Of a stretch of 64,000 nt of DNA, positions 27,609 through 36,423 are shown one piece after another. The DNA is from JBFMCT01 sp046565765 (GTDB taxonomy: Bacteria > Actinomycetota > Acidimicrobiia > Acidimicrobiales > AC-14): the NCBI GenBank assembly GCA_046565765.1, contig JBKHXX010000093.1:62001-126000 (forward strand), written 5' to 3'. The notes under the pieces are model-generated. The model saw only the letters and a list, made by a program, of their open reading frames with translations, was not told the DNA's origin and searched no databases. Numbering within the stretch: position 1 is the first letter of the stretch; each line of letters begins with the position of its first letter. A program made the position numbers and the translations under genes.

Positions 27609-28496
27609 ATGCCGACAGCGACAGCGTCGAGGAGCGGCACGGCCAAGACCGCCCGGACCACATCGCCGGGCGCGGCCAAGGCCGGCGCCAAGCGCACGCA
27701 GACGCCCAACACGACGACCAAGCCCCGCGCCACCAGCGCGACCGCGAGCCGCCGGACCGCCACCCGATCCACCGCCAAGTCCACGGCCGGCGCGGCCAAG
27801 GAGCAGACCAAGCGCACCGCTTCGCGGGCCGGCAAGGCGGGGACCCAGGTCGCCAACGTCGCCGCCGGGCAGGGCAAGAAGGTCGCCGGGCAGGCCAAGG
27901 ACGAGGCCCGCGACGTGGCGTCCACCGCCGTCGAGCGCAGCGGCGCCCTCGTGCAGACGGCCAAGCAGGACGTGCGGTCGCTGGCCGACACGGTGAGGTC
28001 CCGCGCCGGCGAGGTCACCGGCGAGCTGCAGGAGCAGACCCGCTCGGTCGTCACCGAGGCCCGCTCGCAGGTCGAGAGCCAGGTCGAGACGGCCGCCCTG
28101 CGGGTGGCGGTGGCGTTCCAGGAGCTGGGCGAAGAGGCCCAGGCCCTGGCCGAGGGGCGCCCCGAGGACGCACCCCGCCTCTCCACCTACGTCTTCGGCG
28201 CCGCCGACCGCTGCTACGGAGCTGCCGACCGCCTCCACGCCATGGCCGACGACGTGCAGGAGCGGGGGCTGACGGGCGTGCTCGACGACGTGCAGGGCTT
28301 CGCCCGCCGCCGTCCCGGTGCGTTCCTCCTGGGCGCCGCCTTCGTGGGCTTCGGCCTGGGCCGGCTGGTCAAGGCCACCAAGGCCGACCAGGACGGGGAC
28401 GCCTACGAGCGGGCCAACGGCGGCTCTCCCGCCGGCGCCCGCAACGGCCAGTTGGCCGCCTCGGGCCGAGCCCTCCCCGCCCGGGCAGGCCGCTGA
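27609..28496 (+). CDS. lysine/alanine-rich helical protein with hydrophobic C-terminal segment
   Basis: 295 residues. The first 75 are histone H1-like (alanine, lysine, threonine, serine repeats). Residues 80-180 form amphipathic coiled helices (QVANVAAGQGKKVAGQAKDE, then VTGELQEQTRSVVTEARSQV), reminiscent of LEA or phasin-like proteins. Near the C-terminus RRPGAFLLGAAFVGFGLGRL is a possible short membrane segment. A GAAGGAG ribosome site precedes ATG 27609. Its stop overlaps the start of the holin-like gene (TGATG). I do not recognise a family name; envelope or nucleoid stress protection is only a guess. Confidence 0.75.
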   Translation: MPTATASRSGTAKTARTTSPGAAKAGAKRTQTPNTTTKPRATSATASRRTATRSTAKSTAGAAKEQTKRTASRAGKAGTQVANVAAGQGKKVAGQAKDEARDVASTAVERSGALVQTAKQDVRSLADTVRSRAGEVTGELQEQTRSVVTEARSQVESQVETAALRVAVAFQELGEEAQALAEGRPEDAPRLSTYVFGAADRCYGAADRLHAMADDVQERGLTGVLDDVQGFARRRPGAFLLGAAFVGFGLGRLVKATKADQDGDAYERANGGSPAGARNGQLAASGRALPARAGR

Positions 28497-28945
28497 TGGC
28501 CGCCCAGTCCTGGTACACGGCGTCGAACAGCACGCCGTCGGCACCCCAGCCGGTCGACGACCGGCCCCTGGGCGAGTTGTTCTCGGACTTCAGCAGCTCG
28601 TTCCAAACGCTCCTCCGCAAGGAGGTCGAGCTGGCCAAGGTCGAGGTGAAGGACTCCGCCTCCAAGGCGGGAAAGGCGGCCGGCATGCTGGCCGGCACGG
28701 CCGTCGCCGGCTTCGTGGCCCTGCTCCTGCTCGCCTTCGCGGCGGCGTGGGGGCTGGCCGAGGCCATCCCTCCCGGCGTGGCCTTCCTGGCCGTCGGCCT
28801 GCTGTTCCTCGTCGTCGCCGGGCTGTTGCTCGTCGTCGGCAAGAAGAAGCTGAGCACGGTCCGCCCGCCTCAGCAGACCGTCCAGACCATCCGGGAGGAC
28901 GTCGAGGTCGCCAAGACCTCGCTGTCCCGCGGCGTCCAGTACTGA
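28496..28945 (+). CDS. holin-like membrane protein (actinobacterial holin-X / DUF1469 type)
   Basis: 149 residues. A short cytoplasmic part includes LGELFSDFSSSFQTLLRKEV and an amphipathic helix, followed by two transmembrane segments (AGTAVAGFVALLLLAFAAAW and FLAVGLLFLVVAGLLLVVG). This is the usual layout of the holin-X family, which is chromosomal and not phage-borne in most actinobacteria. It starts inside the stop of the preceding gene and is followed 17 nt later by a DUF3618 protein. The three genes form a conserved-looking envelope module of unknown function. Confidence 0.82.
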   Translation: MAAQSWYTASNSTPSAPQPVDDRPLGELFSDFSSSFQTLLRKEVELAKVEVKDSASKAGKAAGMLAGTAVAGFVALLLLAFAAAWGLAEAIPPGVAFLAVGLLFLVVAGLLLVVGKKKLSTVRPPQQTVQTIREDVEVAKTSLSRGVQY

Positions 28946-28962
28946 TTCAAGGGAGGAACATC

Positions 28963-29970
28963 GTGGCCACCACCGCGGACGACGTCCGCCGAGACATCGA
29001 GCGGGCCCGCAGCGACCTGGGCACCACCCTCGAGGCGATCGGGGACAAGGTCGCCCCCAAGAAGGTCGCAGCCCGGGCCAAGGAGAACGTGCACGAGAAG
29101 ATCGAGGACGTGAAGGGCAAGGTCTCGCCGGCCCGCCTCACCCGCCGTCCCGTCGACGCCGTCAAGCGGGGTCTGCACTCGGTCATGGGCAGCGCCCAGT
29201 CGGCCGGCGAGACGGTCGGCGATGCCACCGGCACCGCTGCCGGACGGGCGAGCGGCGCCGCCGGCTCGGTCGCCGGCCGGGCCAGCGGGGCGGCCGGCTC
29301 GGTGGCCGAGACGGTCAAGGGCGCGCCGGGCACGGTCAAGGGCACGGCCGAGGGCAACCCCCTCGCCGCCGGTGTGCTGGCCCTGGCCGCGGGCTTCTTC
29401 GCCGCCTCCGTCCTGCGCCCCACCAGCCGCGAGCAGCAGCTGGCCCGCCAGGCCCGCGAGCGGATCGAGCCGTTCAAGCAGGAAGCCCTCCAGGCCGGTC
29501 GCGACGTCGCCGGCTCGGTCCAGGCGTCGGCCCGCCAGGGCCTCCAGGAGGTGGCCCAGACCGCCCAGGAGGTGGTGGCCGAGGTGAAGGAGGAGGCCGC
29601 CTCCAGCGCCCGCTCGCTCTCGGCCGAGGCCAAGCAGGAAGCGGCCGAGGTCAAGGACGAGGCCGCAGGTTCGGCACGCCAGGTCAAGAGCACGGCCCGC
29701 CATTCCGCCTCGGCGGTCAAAGGCACGGCCCGCGACGAGACAGAGCGGGTGAAGGGCACGGCCCGGGGCGGTGCGGGCACGGCCAACGGCACAGCTGCGT
29801 GGGCCATGAGCGACGTGCCGGAGGGCGGGGGGGACTCCCCCGACATCCCGACCGACGACCCGTCGGGCACCGGTGACCCCACCGAGACCGAGGGCTCCCC
29901 GGACGGTCCCACGCCTTCCACCGAGGACCCCATGGCCCGCGTCCGGGCCGCCGCAGCCCGCGTCCGCTGA
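28963..29970 (+). CDS. DUF3618-domain protein with long alanine/lysine-rich tail
   Basis: 335 residues from GTG 28963, with GGGAGGA upstream. The first 50 residues (DDVRRDIERARSDLGTTLEA, then IGDKVAPKKVAARAKENV) match DUF3618. Internal repeats of GRASGAAGSVA occur twice, then a hydrophobic helix (LAAGVLALAAGFFAASVL) near 135-155 and long coiled or disordered repeats (AEVKEEAASSARSLSAEAKQ). The C-terminal 50 residues are acidic and proline-rich (DIPTDDPSGTGDPTETEG). It probably anchors to the membrane next to the holin-like protein. Function unknown. Confidence 0.78.
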   Translation: MATTADDVRRDIERARSDLGTTLEAIGDKVAPKKVAARAKENVHEKIEDVKGKVSPARLTRRPVDAVKRGLHSVMGSAQSAGETVGDATGTAAGRASGAAGSVAGRASGAAGSVAETVKGAPGTVKGTAEGNPLAAGVLALAAGFFAASVLRPTSREQQLARQARERIEPFKQEALQAGRDVAGSVQASARQGLQEVAQTAQEVVAEVKEEAASSARSLSAEAKQEAAEVKDEAAGSARQVKSTARHSASAVKGTARDETERVKGTARGGAGTANGTAAWAMSDVPEGGGDSPDIPTDDPSGTGDPTETEGSPDGPTPSTEDPMARVRAAAARVR

Positions 29971-29983
29971 GGAAACCCCGTCC

Positions 29984-30922
29984 CTAAGGGGAACCCCGCC
30001 GGGAACCGGCGGGGTTCCCCTTGGCCCGTACGGCGGCGACGGCGGCGAGCACGTCGGGCACCGTGATCTGCAGCAGGCCCGGGTCCGGGGTGTGGGCCAG
30101 CGGGTCGCCGCGGCGGCCGGCCCACAGGGCCCGGTGGATGGGGCGCTCGGGCGGCGGGCCCCACAGCGAGGGCGGTGTGGGTCCGAACAGGACCACCGAG
30201 GGCGTACCCGTGGCCGTGGCCAGGTGGGCCACCCCCGTGTCCCCGCACACCACCAGCCCGGCCCCGGCAACCAGGCGGGCCAGGTCGACGACGCCGGTGC
30301 GCCCGGCCCGCACGGCCGAGCCCGGCAGCCCGGCGGCGGCCGCCACTGAGCGAGCCAGGGCCACCTCGGCCGGGCCCCCGGTGACCACCACGTCCCTGCC
30401 GTCGAGCCGTTCGGCGCGGGCCACCTCGGCCCACCGCTCGGCGGGCCAACGGCGGGCGCTCGCCGCCGCGCCCGGGTGCACGACCGTGATCCCCGTGGAG
30501 CCCGCCTCGACGGGGAGGTCGAGCCTTTCCGGACGGGCGGGGATCCCGCACTCGTCCAGCAGCCGGCACCAGCGCTGCACCTCGTGCTCCTCCGCCCACC
30601 ACTCCGGGCAGCCGGCGGTGCGGGCCACGTCCGGATGGCGGAACGCCACCAGCCGGGTGGGCGCCAGGCCGGCCAGCAGCCGGGTGCTCTGGGGACCTCT
30701 TCCGTGGAGGTTGACCGCCACGTCGGGGCGGGCCGGCGCCGGGAACGGGTGGAGGCCCCGGGCCGGAACGACCTCGTCGGCCACCCCCGCCAGCCGCACC
30801 AGCGGCTCCAGGGCGGGATCGGTGGCCAGCAAGCGGCGGTGGCCGGGGAAGGCGTCGCCCAGGGCCCGTAGAGCAGGGAGGGCGGTGAGCAGGTCGCCCA
30901 GCCCGAGGGCCCGGAGCACCAC
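29984..30922 (-). CDS. glycosyltransferase family 9 (heptosyltransferase-like)
   Basis: 312 residues, GTG start. GT9 enzymes transfer heptose or related sugars from nucleotide sugars. Marks: LRALGLGDLLTALPALRALG at the start (donor-side loop), VVHPGAAASARRWPAERWAE mid-protein and VVCGDTGVAHLATATGTPSV, which is the family GD/NTG-x2-H motif. The last codons form the terminator hairpin. It is the last gene of the eight-gene heptose operon, 14 bp after the SDR gene. The acceptor (wall glycan, lipid or metabolite) is not known. Confidence 0.88.
   Translation of the reverse strand: MVLRALGLGDLLTALPALRALGDAFPGHRRLLATDPALEPLVRLAGVADEVVPARGLHPFPAPARPDVAVNLHGRGPQSTRLLAGLAPTRLVAFRHPDVARTAGCPEWWAEEHEVQRWCRLLDECGIPARPERLDLPVEAGSTGITVVHPGAAASARRWPAERWAEVARAERLDGRDVVVTGGPAEVALARSVAAAAGLPGSAVRAGRTGVVDLARLVAGAGLVVCGDTGVAHLATATGTPSVVLFGPTPPSLWGPPPERPIHRALWAGRRGDPLAHTPDPGLLQITVPDVLAAVAAVRAKGNPAGSRRGSP
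29986..30022. terminator. 17-bp perfect hairpin between convergent genes
   Basis: AAGGGGAACCCCGCCGG and its exact complement flank a 3-nt loop (GAA). It lies just after the plus-strand DUF3618 gene and inside the last 13 codons of the minus-strand GT9 gene, so it is partly coding. There is no U-tract, but stems of this length and symmetry are expected to stop transcription from both directions. Confidence 0.75.
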
Positions 30923-30936
30923 CAGCGCCGGTCGCG

Positions 30937-31635
30937 CTACGGCCAGGAGGACTCCATCGACGGGCAGACCACCAGCTCCCGCACCTCGCAGCCGGGCGGC
31001 TGGCGCAGGGCGAACAGCACCGCCGCGGCGACGTCCCGGGGATGGTTGAGCTTGGCGTCGGGAGGCGGCTTGTAGCGCTCGTCGCGGGCGTCGAAGAAGG
31101 CGGTGTGCATGCCGCCGGGGACGAGCAGGGTGACCCCCACTCGACCCGCCGTCTCCGCCGCCAGGGCCCGGGTGAACCCGACGACCCCGAACTTGCTGGC
31201 GCAGTAGGCGGTGGCGTCGCTCAGGGCCCGCAGGCCCAAGGTCGACGCGACCGTGACCACCTTCCCGTTGGGGGCGGCGGCCAGGGCGGGCAGGGCGGCC
31301 CGGACCACCGCGACCGTGCCCAGCAGGTTGACCTTGACCACCCGCTCCCAGTCCTCGGCCGGCACCTCGTCGAGCACGCCGCAGGCGTCGGTACCGGCGG
31401 CGGTGACCACCGCGTCCACCCCGCCGAGCCGATCAACCACCGTGGCCACGGCCGCCTCGGCCGCCCGCCCGTCGGCCAAGTCGACCAGCTCGTGCTCGGC
31501 CGACGAGGGGGGCGCCACCAGGTCCAGCACGACGGGACGGCCACCCGCCTCCCGCACCGCCTCGACGACCGCGGCGCCGAGCCCCGACGACCCGCCCGTC
31601 ACCAGCACCGTGCCGACCTTCTGCAGCTGCGTCAT
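30937..31635 (-). CDS. short-chain dehydrogenase/reductase
   Basis: 232 residues. A classical SDR: NAD(P)-binding TGGSSGLGAAV, NAG-like VTAAGTDACG, the catalytic serine in VASTLGL, and YCASK for the Tyr-x3-Lys pair. VPGGMHTAFFD follows the active site. It overlaps hldE by 4 bp. It may oxidise or epimerise the heptose product. It is not an HldD-type extended SDR, so the usual ADP-heptose 6-epimerase is not present here and the sugar may stay in the D,D form or be altered by this enzyme. Confidence 0.88.
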   Translation of the reverse strand: MTQLQKVGTVLVTGGSSGLGAAVVEAVREAGGRPVVLDLVAPPSSAEHELVDLADGRAAEAAVATVVDRLGGVDAVVTAAGTDACGVLDEVPAEDWERVVKVNLLGTVAVVRAALPALAAAPNGKVVTVASTLGLRALSDATAYCASKFGVVGFTRALAAETAGRVGVTLLVPGGMHTAFFDARDERYKPPPDAKLNHPRDVAAAVLFALRQPPGCEVRELVVCPSMESSWP

Positions 31636-33023
31636 GGGTTGGCGACCTCCTGGAGCAGCCGGGTGGTGGACCGCCCGGCGAGATAGGGAAGGACGACGGC
31701 CTGGCCGCCCCAGCGGGCCAGCGTCTCGGCCTCGGGCAGGTCGGCGCCGGCGTAGTCGCCGCCTTTGACGAACACGTCGGGGCGCAGCCGGTCGAGCACC
31801 GCGGCGGGCGTGTCCTCGTCGAAGACGGCCACCGCGTCGACGCACGACAGGGCCAGCAGCACGGCGGCCCGGTCCTCCTGCGGCGACCGGGGGCGGCCAG
31901 CGCCCTTCAGCCGGCGGACCGAGTCGTCGGAGTTCAGGCACACCACCAGGCAGTCGCCCAGGGCCCGGGCCCCTTCCAGCAGCGACACGTGGCCGGCGTG
32001 GACCACGTCGAAGCAGCCGCCGGTGGCCACCACCGTGCCGCCCCCTGCCCGCACCGCGGCGATGACGTCCTCGACCCGCCCGGGAGGCGGCGGGGCCGCC
32101 GGCACCGAGGTGGTGCCGCCGAGCCGCACCGCTCCCGCGCCGCCGGCGGCGACGAACGTGCTCGCGGCGTGGACGGCTGCCACCACCGCCTCGGACACCA
32201 CCGCCCCTTCGGCCAGGGCCACCGCCGCGGCCGCCGCGAACCGGTCGCCGGCCCCGCAGGGGTCGCCGCCGCCCACCGGCGCGGCCGGCACCACGAACGG
32301 CGGCCCGGGGCCGTCCACCACCAACGCGCCGCGGGGGCCCAGCGTCACCGAGACGGCCGCCGCGCCCCAGCGCTCGCGGAGCAGCCGGGCCCGCCGAGCG
32401 TGGTCGGCCAGCGACGTGCCCGCCGGATCTGGCGCGAACCCCTGCGCCTCGGCCCGGTTGGGCGTCACCAGCCGGCATCCCTTGACGGGCGTGGCTCCCC
32501 GGGGATGCGGGTCCCACACCCGAGGCGTGCGGGGGTCCAGGTCCGAGAGGGCCGAGCACAGCGATGCCACGCCGGTCAGCCCTCGCCCGTAGTCGGACAC
32601 CAGCACCGCCGCCGCCGAGCGGAGGGCGGATCCCGCCTCCGGGGTGAGGGCGCCGACGGCGGCCGGGTCGGTGCAGTTGCGGTCGAGACGCAGCAGGCTC
32701 CGGTCGCCGGCCCGGATGCGGACCTTCTCGGGCGTGAGGCCGTCCAGGCCCAGGTCGACCACCCGCACGCCGGCCGCGTCGAGCAGGGCGGCCGCCTCCC
32801 GGCCGGCGGCGTCGCGGCCCAGGGCGGTCACCAGCACGACCTCCCGGCCGGGCGAGCCGGTTGCGGCCAGGGCGGCCGCCAGTCCCGCCCCGCCGGGGCG
32901 GGCGCACGACCCGGTCTCGTCCACCACCGGAACAGGAGCGTCGGGCGACAACCGCTCCACCCGGCCGGCCACGTCGCGGTCGAGCAGGGTGTCGCCCACC
33001 ACCACGAGCGGTCCGGGCCTCAC
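31632..33023 (-). CDS. hldE: bifunctional heptose-7-phosphate kinase / heptose-1-phosphate nucleotidyltransferase
   Basis: 463 residues from GTG 33023, which overlaps the gmhA stop (GTGA). The N-terminal PfkB/ribokinase domain (about 1-310) has VVVGDTLLDRDV, ARPGGAGLAAALAATG and the catalytic GGDPCGAGDRFAAAAA motif. The C-terminal nucleotidyltransferase domain (about 330-463) has GCFDVVHAGHVSLLEGARAL with the HxGH motif and ends LPYLAGRSTTRLLQEV. E. coli HldE has the same domain order and makes ADP-heptose. Donor nucleotide (ADP or GDP) cannot be decided here. Central gene of the operon. Confidence 0.92.
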   Translation of the reverse strand: MRPGPLVVVGDTLLDRDVAGRVERLSPDAPVPVVDETGSCARPGGAGLAAALAATGSPGREVVLVTALGRDAAGREAAALLDAAGVRVVDLGLDGLTPEKVRIRAGDRSLLRLDRNCTDPAAVGALTPEAGSALRSAAAVLVSDYGRGLTGVASLCSALSDLDPRTPRVWDPHPRGATPVKGCRLVTPNRAEAQGFAPDPAGTSLADHARRARLLRERWGAAAVSVTLGPRGALVVDGPGPPFVVPAAPVGGGDPCGAGDRFAAAAAVALAEGAVVSEAVVAAVHAASTFVAAGGAGAVRLGGTTSVPAAPPPPGRVEDVIAAVRAGGGTVVATGGCFDVVHAGHVSLLEGARALGDCLVVCLNSDDSVRRLKGAGRPRSPQEDRAAVLLALSCVDAVAVFDEDTPAAVLDRLRPDVFVKGGDYAGADLPEAETLARWGGQAVVLPYLAGRSTTRLLQEVANP

Positions 33024-33622
33024 CGGCGGGCTCCGTGGGCGCTGACCAGGTTGCGGTCGAGCAGGGTGTCGAACCGGGCGCACAGCAGGTGGACGGCCAC
33101 CAGGTGGGCCTCCTGGACGGTGGCGGTGGTCGGCGCGGGCACACAGAGGGCGTCGTCGCAGGCGGCGGCCAGCGGGTTGGGGCTGGGCCCGGTCAGCGCC
33201 CACGTGGTCATCCGGCTCCGGCGGGCGGTGTCCACCGCGGCCAGCACGTTGGGGCTGGCGCCCGACGTGGACAGGGCGACGAGGATGTCCCCCGGGCGGC
33301 CGTGGGCCCGCACCTGGCGGGCGAAGACCTGCTCGAGGCCGTAGTCGTTGCCGATGGCGGTGACGCTCGACGTCTCGGCATGCAGGGCGATGGCACTGAA
33401 GGCGGGCCGGTCGTGGCAGAACCGCCCCACCAGCTCCGAGGTCAGGTGCTGGGCCTCGGCCGCGCTCCCGCCGTTGCCGGCGGCCAGCAGGCGCCCGCCT
33501 CGCAGCAGCACCTTCAGCATGTGCGCCGCCCAGGTGTCCAGCCTGCGGACCTCGCCGTCGAGGGCGTCGAGGGTGCGGCGCAGGGCGTCGATGTGCTCGG
33601 GGCCGGTGGGAAGCGCGCTCAT
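33020..33622 (-). CDS. gmhA: phosphoheptose isomerase (SIS domain)
   Basis: 200 residues, the normal GmhA length. It converts sedoheptulose 7-phosphate to D-glycero-D-manno-heptose 7-phosphate. Marks: GGRLLAAGNGGSAAEAQHLT (phosphosugar loop and active-site residues), IALHAETSSVTAIGNDYGLE, ILVALSTSGASPNVLAAV and, near the end, VQEAHLVAVHLL, which carries the conserved Glu/His. It overlaps both neighbours by 4 bp. Substrate supply would come from the transaldolase/pentose phosphate pathway. Confidence 0.93.
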   Translation of the reverse strand: MSALPTGPEHIDALRRTLDALDGEVRRLDTWAAHMLKVLLRGGRLLAAGNGGSAAEAQHLTSELVGRFCHDRPAFSAIALHAETSSVTAIGNDYGLEQVFARQVRAHGRPGDILVALSTSGASPNVLAAVDTARRSRMTTWALTGPSPNPLAAACDDALCVPAPTTATVQEAHLVAVHLLCARFDTLLDRNLVSAHGARR

Positions 33623-34830
33623 CCCCGGCCTCCTGCCGCGGCCGGGACCGGCCGCACCGACGCGTAGGCGCCCAGGAGCTCGTCGACGACCCGGGCCCAG
33701 GTGTAGCGCTCCCGTACCCGGCGCACCCCGGCCGCGCCCAGCGACGTCCGCCAGCCGTCGTCGGCCAGCAGGGCCCGCACCGCCTCGGCCACCGCCTCGG
33801 GCTGGCGGGGCGGGACGAGCAGCCCCGTCACCCGGTCGACGACGGTGTCGGTGAGCCCGCCCACTGCCGAGGCCACCACGGGCACGCCGCACGCCATCGC
33901 CTCCAGGGGCACGATGCCGAACGGCTCGTACCAGGGCACGCACACCACCACGTCGGCCGAGCGCAGCAGCGCGGGCAGGTCGTCGCGGGAGACCCGGCCC
34001 AGCAGGCGCACCCGGTCCCCCACGCCCACGGCGTCGGCCAGCTGGCGCAGGCGGCGGGCGGCCGGGTCGGTGGCCAGCTCGCAGGCGGGCGGGCCGCCGG
34101 CGATCACCAGCTCGGCCCCGGGCACGGCGGCCAGGGCGGTGATGGCGTTCCCCACGCCCTTGCGCTGGACCAGGCGGCTGACCACCACGATGCGGGCGAG
34201 CCCTCGCCGGCGGCGGGCCGCCGGCCCCTCGGGGCTGAACACGAGGGGGTCGACCCCGCAGGGCACGATCGACAGGCGGGCGTCGTCCGCTCCGAGCCGG
34301 CGCAGCTCGTCCACCTCGTCGGTGCAGGTGGCCACCAGCCGGTCGACCGACCTCACGAGCTGCTCCTCCACCGGCAGCCGTTCGGGCGGGCTGGTGTCGT
34401 AGGAGCCCTGGTGGCGGCGCTTGACGACGCCCAGGGCGTGGAAGGTGTGCAGCAGCGGCAGGCCCAGGGGCCGGGCCGCCACCAGCGACGCCCACCCCGA
34501 CATCCAGAAGTGGGCATGGACCAAGTCGGGCGGGTGGGCCTCCCACGACCGCCGCAGCGACGCCGCGAAGTCGCCCATGGAGGGGAAGAGGGCGTCCTTG
34601 GCCACCGGCGCGGCCGGCCCGGCGTCCACGTTGGCGACGACCACGCCGGGCGCCAGCTGCACGTTCCGGGGCAGGTCGGGCCCGTCCCGCCGGGTGTGCA
34701 CGACCACGTCGTGGCCCCGGGCCCCCAGCTCGGTGGCGAGCGCGGCGACCGCCACGTTCTGGCCGCCGGCGTCCTCCCCGCCGAGGGCGGCCAGGGGGCT
34801 GGCGTGCTCCGACACCAGGGCGATGCGCAT
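33619..34830 (-). CDS. glycosyltransferase family 4 (GT-B fold)
   Basis: 403 residues. N-terminal acceptor domain MRIALVSEHASPLAALGG, with GGQNVAVAALATELGARGHD and LVHAHFWMSGW, like sucrose-phosphate or MshA-type enzymes. The C-terminal donor domain has VVSRLVQRKGVGNAI and EPFGIVPLEAMACGVPVVAS with the E-x7-E motif. It is in the middle of the heptose operon, overlapping gmhA by 4 bp, and probably extends the glycan started by the GT9 enzymes. Donor and acceptor are unknown. Confidence 0.9.
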   Translation of the reverse strand: MRIALVSEHASPLAALGGEDAGGQNVAVAALATELGARGHDVVVHTRRDGPDLPRNVQLAPGVVVANVDAGPAAPVAKDALFPSMGDFAASLRRSWEAHPPDLVHAHFWMSGWASLVAARPLGLPLLHTFHALGVVKRRHQGSYDTSPPERLPVEEQLVRSVDRLVATCTDEVDELRRLGADDARLSIVPCGVDPLVFSPEGPAARRRRGLARIVVVSRLVQRKGVGNAITALAAVPGAELVIAGGPPACELATDPAARRLRQLADAVGVGDRVRLLGRVSRDDLPALLRSADVVVCVPWYEPFGIVPLEAMACGVPVVASAVGGLTDTVVDRVTGLLVPPRQPEAVAEAVRALLADDGWRTSLGAAGVRRVRERYTWARVVDELLGAYASVRPVPAAAGGRG

Positions 34831-34831
34831 G

Positions 34832-35893
34832 TCAGACCACCACTCCCTGCCGCCCCGCCGCCGCCGGGTGGGCGACGACCTTGTCGATGGCCCGCACGAC
34901 CTCGGGGACGGTGATCCGGTCGATGCAGGGGTGGTTGGGCACGGGGCAGACCCGCGCCCGGCAGCCCGCGCAGCCGATGTCGAGCCCGCCCAGGAGCACG
35001 TGGCGCACGCCCCAGGGCCGCCACGCGGCCGGAGCCACCGTTGGGGCGAACAGCGAGACCACGGGCGTGCCCACCGCCGCCGCCAGATGGGCGGGACCGG
35101 TGTTGCCGGTCACGACCGCCACCGCCCCGGCCAGGACCGCCGCCAGCTGGGGCAGGTCGAGGCGGCCGCCGAGATCGACCACGTTGCGCCGCCCACCGGC
35201 GACGAAGGCGGTGAGCCCGACCTCGTCGGGGCCGCCGGTGACCACGACGCGCCCTGCGGCCGAGAGGCTGGCCACCAGGTCACGGTTCTTGGCCGGCGAC
35301 CACGCCCGGGCCGGCACCGACGCCCCGGGGTGCACGACGACGTACGGCTCCGTCGCGACCGGACCGGCCAGAGCGGCGGGCGGCGGGCCCGCTGCGGCCC
35401 GCACCGCCAACCGTCCGTCGTCTCCCGCCGGGAGGCTGTAACCGAGGGTCTTGACCACCGAAAGCCCCCGCTCGACCTCGTGGAGGTGGTCGGGCACCCT
35501 GTGGCGCACGTCGAGCAGTGACCCCGGATAGTCCTCGGAGATGGCTGCGATGCGCCCGACGCCGGCCATCCGCAGGAGCAGGGCCAGCGGCAGGGCGCTC
35601 TGGTGGAACGAGGTGAGGATGGCCGCCTCCTCGACCCTCAGGGCCTCCACCCGGGCCACCAGGTCGAGCACGTCCCGGCGCGCCACCGGCCCCGGTTCGG
35701 GGTCGATCCACGCCGCCGAGAAGCACACCACCTCGTCCACACCGGGCAGCAGCTCGGCGGCGGCCCGCCCCCGGGGGCCGCACAGGAGCGTGACCCGGGC
35801 CGCCCCGGCCGCCACCGCCCGCACCGCGGGACCGGCCAGCAGGACGTCGCCCATGCTGTCCATGCGGGCGACGAGGACGTGGGGGCCGGTCAT
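34832..35893 (-). CDS. glycosyltransferase family 9 (heptosyltransferase-like), second copy
   Basis: 353 residues. MTGPHVLVARMDSMGDVLLA is the GT9 start; VVVHPGASVPARAWSPAKN and VVTGNTGPAHLAAAVGTPVV are the donor-binding motifs. A cluster of cysteines near the C-terminus (GCAGCRARVCPVPNHPC) is unusual for GT9 but is seen in the subgroup near heptosyltransferase II-like enzymes. It overlaps the phosphatase gene upstream by 4 bp. Two GT9 genes in one operon suggest two successive heptosyl additions. Confidence 0.9.
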   Translation of the reverse strand: MTGPHVLVARMDSMGDVLLAGPAVRAVAAGAARVTLLCGPRGRAAAELLPGVDEVVCFSAAWIDPEPGPVARRDVLDLVARVEALRVEEAAILTSFHQSALPLALLLRMAGVGRIAAISEDYPGSLLDVRHRVPDHLHEVERGLSVVKTLGYSLPAGDDGRLAVRAAAGPPPAALAGPVATEPYVVVHPGASVPARAWSPAKNRDLVASLSAAGRVVVTGGPDEVGLTAFVAGGRRNVVDLGGRLDLPQLAAVLAGAVAVVTGNTGPAHLAAAVGTPVVSLFAPTVAPAAWRPWGVRHVLLGGLDIGCAGCRARVCPVPNHPCIDRITVPEVVRAIDKVVAHPAAAGRQGVVV

Positions 35894-36423
35894 GCCTCGG
35901 CCCTCCCAAGCAGGCTGTCGACGGCAGCCGCCAGGGTGGGCGCCACCTCGGGAGCCTCATCCACCTCCTCGGGCCGGGTGACGGGGGTCGGCACCAGCAC
36001 CGCCCGCGCCCCCGCCGCCCTCGCCGCCTCCACGTCGGCGCCGATGTCGCCCACCACCGCGCAGTCTGCGGGGTCGACGCCGAGCCGGCGGGCCGCCTCC
36101 TGCACCAGACCGGGAGCGGGCTTGCGGCAGGGGCACCCGTCGCCCGGGCCGTGCGGGCACACCACCCACGTGGCGAAGGGCCCCAGCAGCTCCTCCACCC
36201 GGCGGTTGACCTCCTCCACCTGGGTCGGCGTGAGCAGGCCCCGGGCCACACCGCTCTGGTTGGTCACCACCGCCACCGCCACGCCCGCGCCCCGCAGCCG
36301 GTCGAGGGCGGCGCGGGCACCGGGCATGGGCTCGACCAGCTCGGGCCGACCGTTGTAGGGGACGTCGCGGACCAGCGTGCCGTCCCGGTCGAACAGGACG
36401 GCGGCCGGCAGCACGCTCCTCAC
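35890..36423 (-). CDS. gmhB: HAD-family heptose bisphosphate phosphatase-like protein
   Basis: 177 residues from GTG 36423, which overlaps the carbamoyltransferase stop (a GTG at 36414 is also possible). HAD motif I is VLFDRDGTLVRDVPYNG, motif II VVTNQSGVARG, a zinc-site loop is in CPHGPGDGCPCRKP (the Cys/His pattern typical of GmhB), and motif IV is VVGDIGADVEAARAAG. GmhB removes the 7-phosphate from heptose 1,7-bisphosphate, the step between the two HldE activities. Its place in the operon agrees. Confidence 0.92.
   Translation of the reverse strand: MRSVLPAAVLFDRDGTLVRDVPYNGRPELVEPMPGARAALDRLRGAGVAVAVVTNQSGVARGLLTPTQVEEVNRRVEELLGPFATWVVCPHGPGDGCPCRKPAPGLVQEAARRLGVDPADCAVVGDIGADVEAARAAGARAVLVPTPVTRPEEVDEAPEVAPTLAAAVDSLLGRAEA

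Noticed and set aside
28496..28945. Holin-like gene as evidence of a prophage
   Set aside because: No other phage genes lie nearby; this holin-X type is common in actinobacterial chromosomes within such envelope cassettes.
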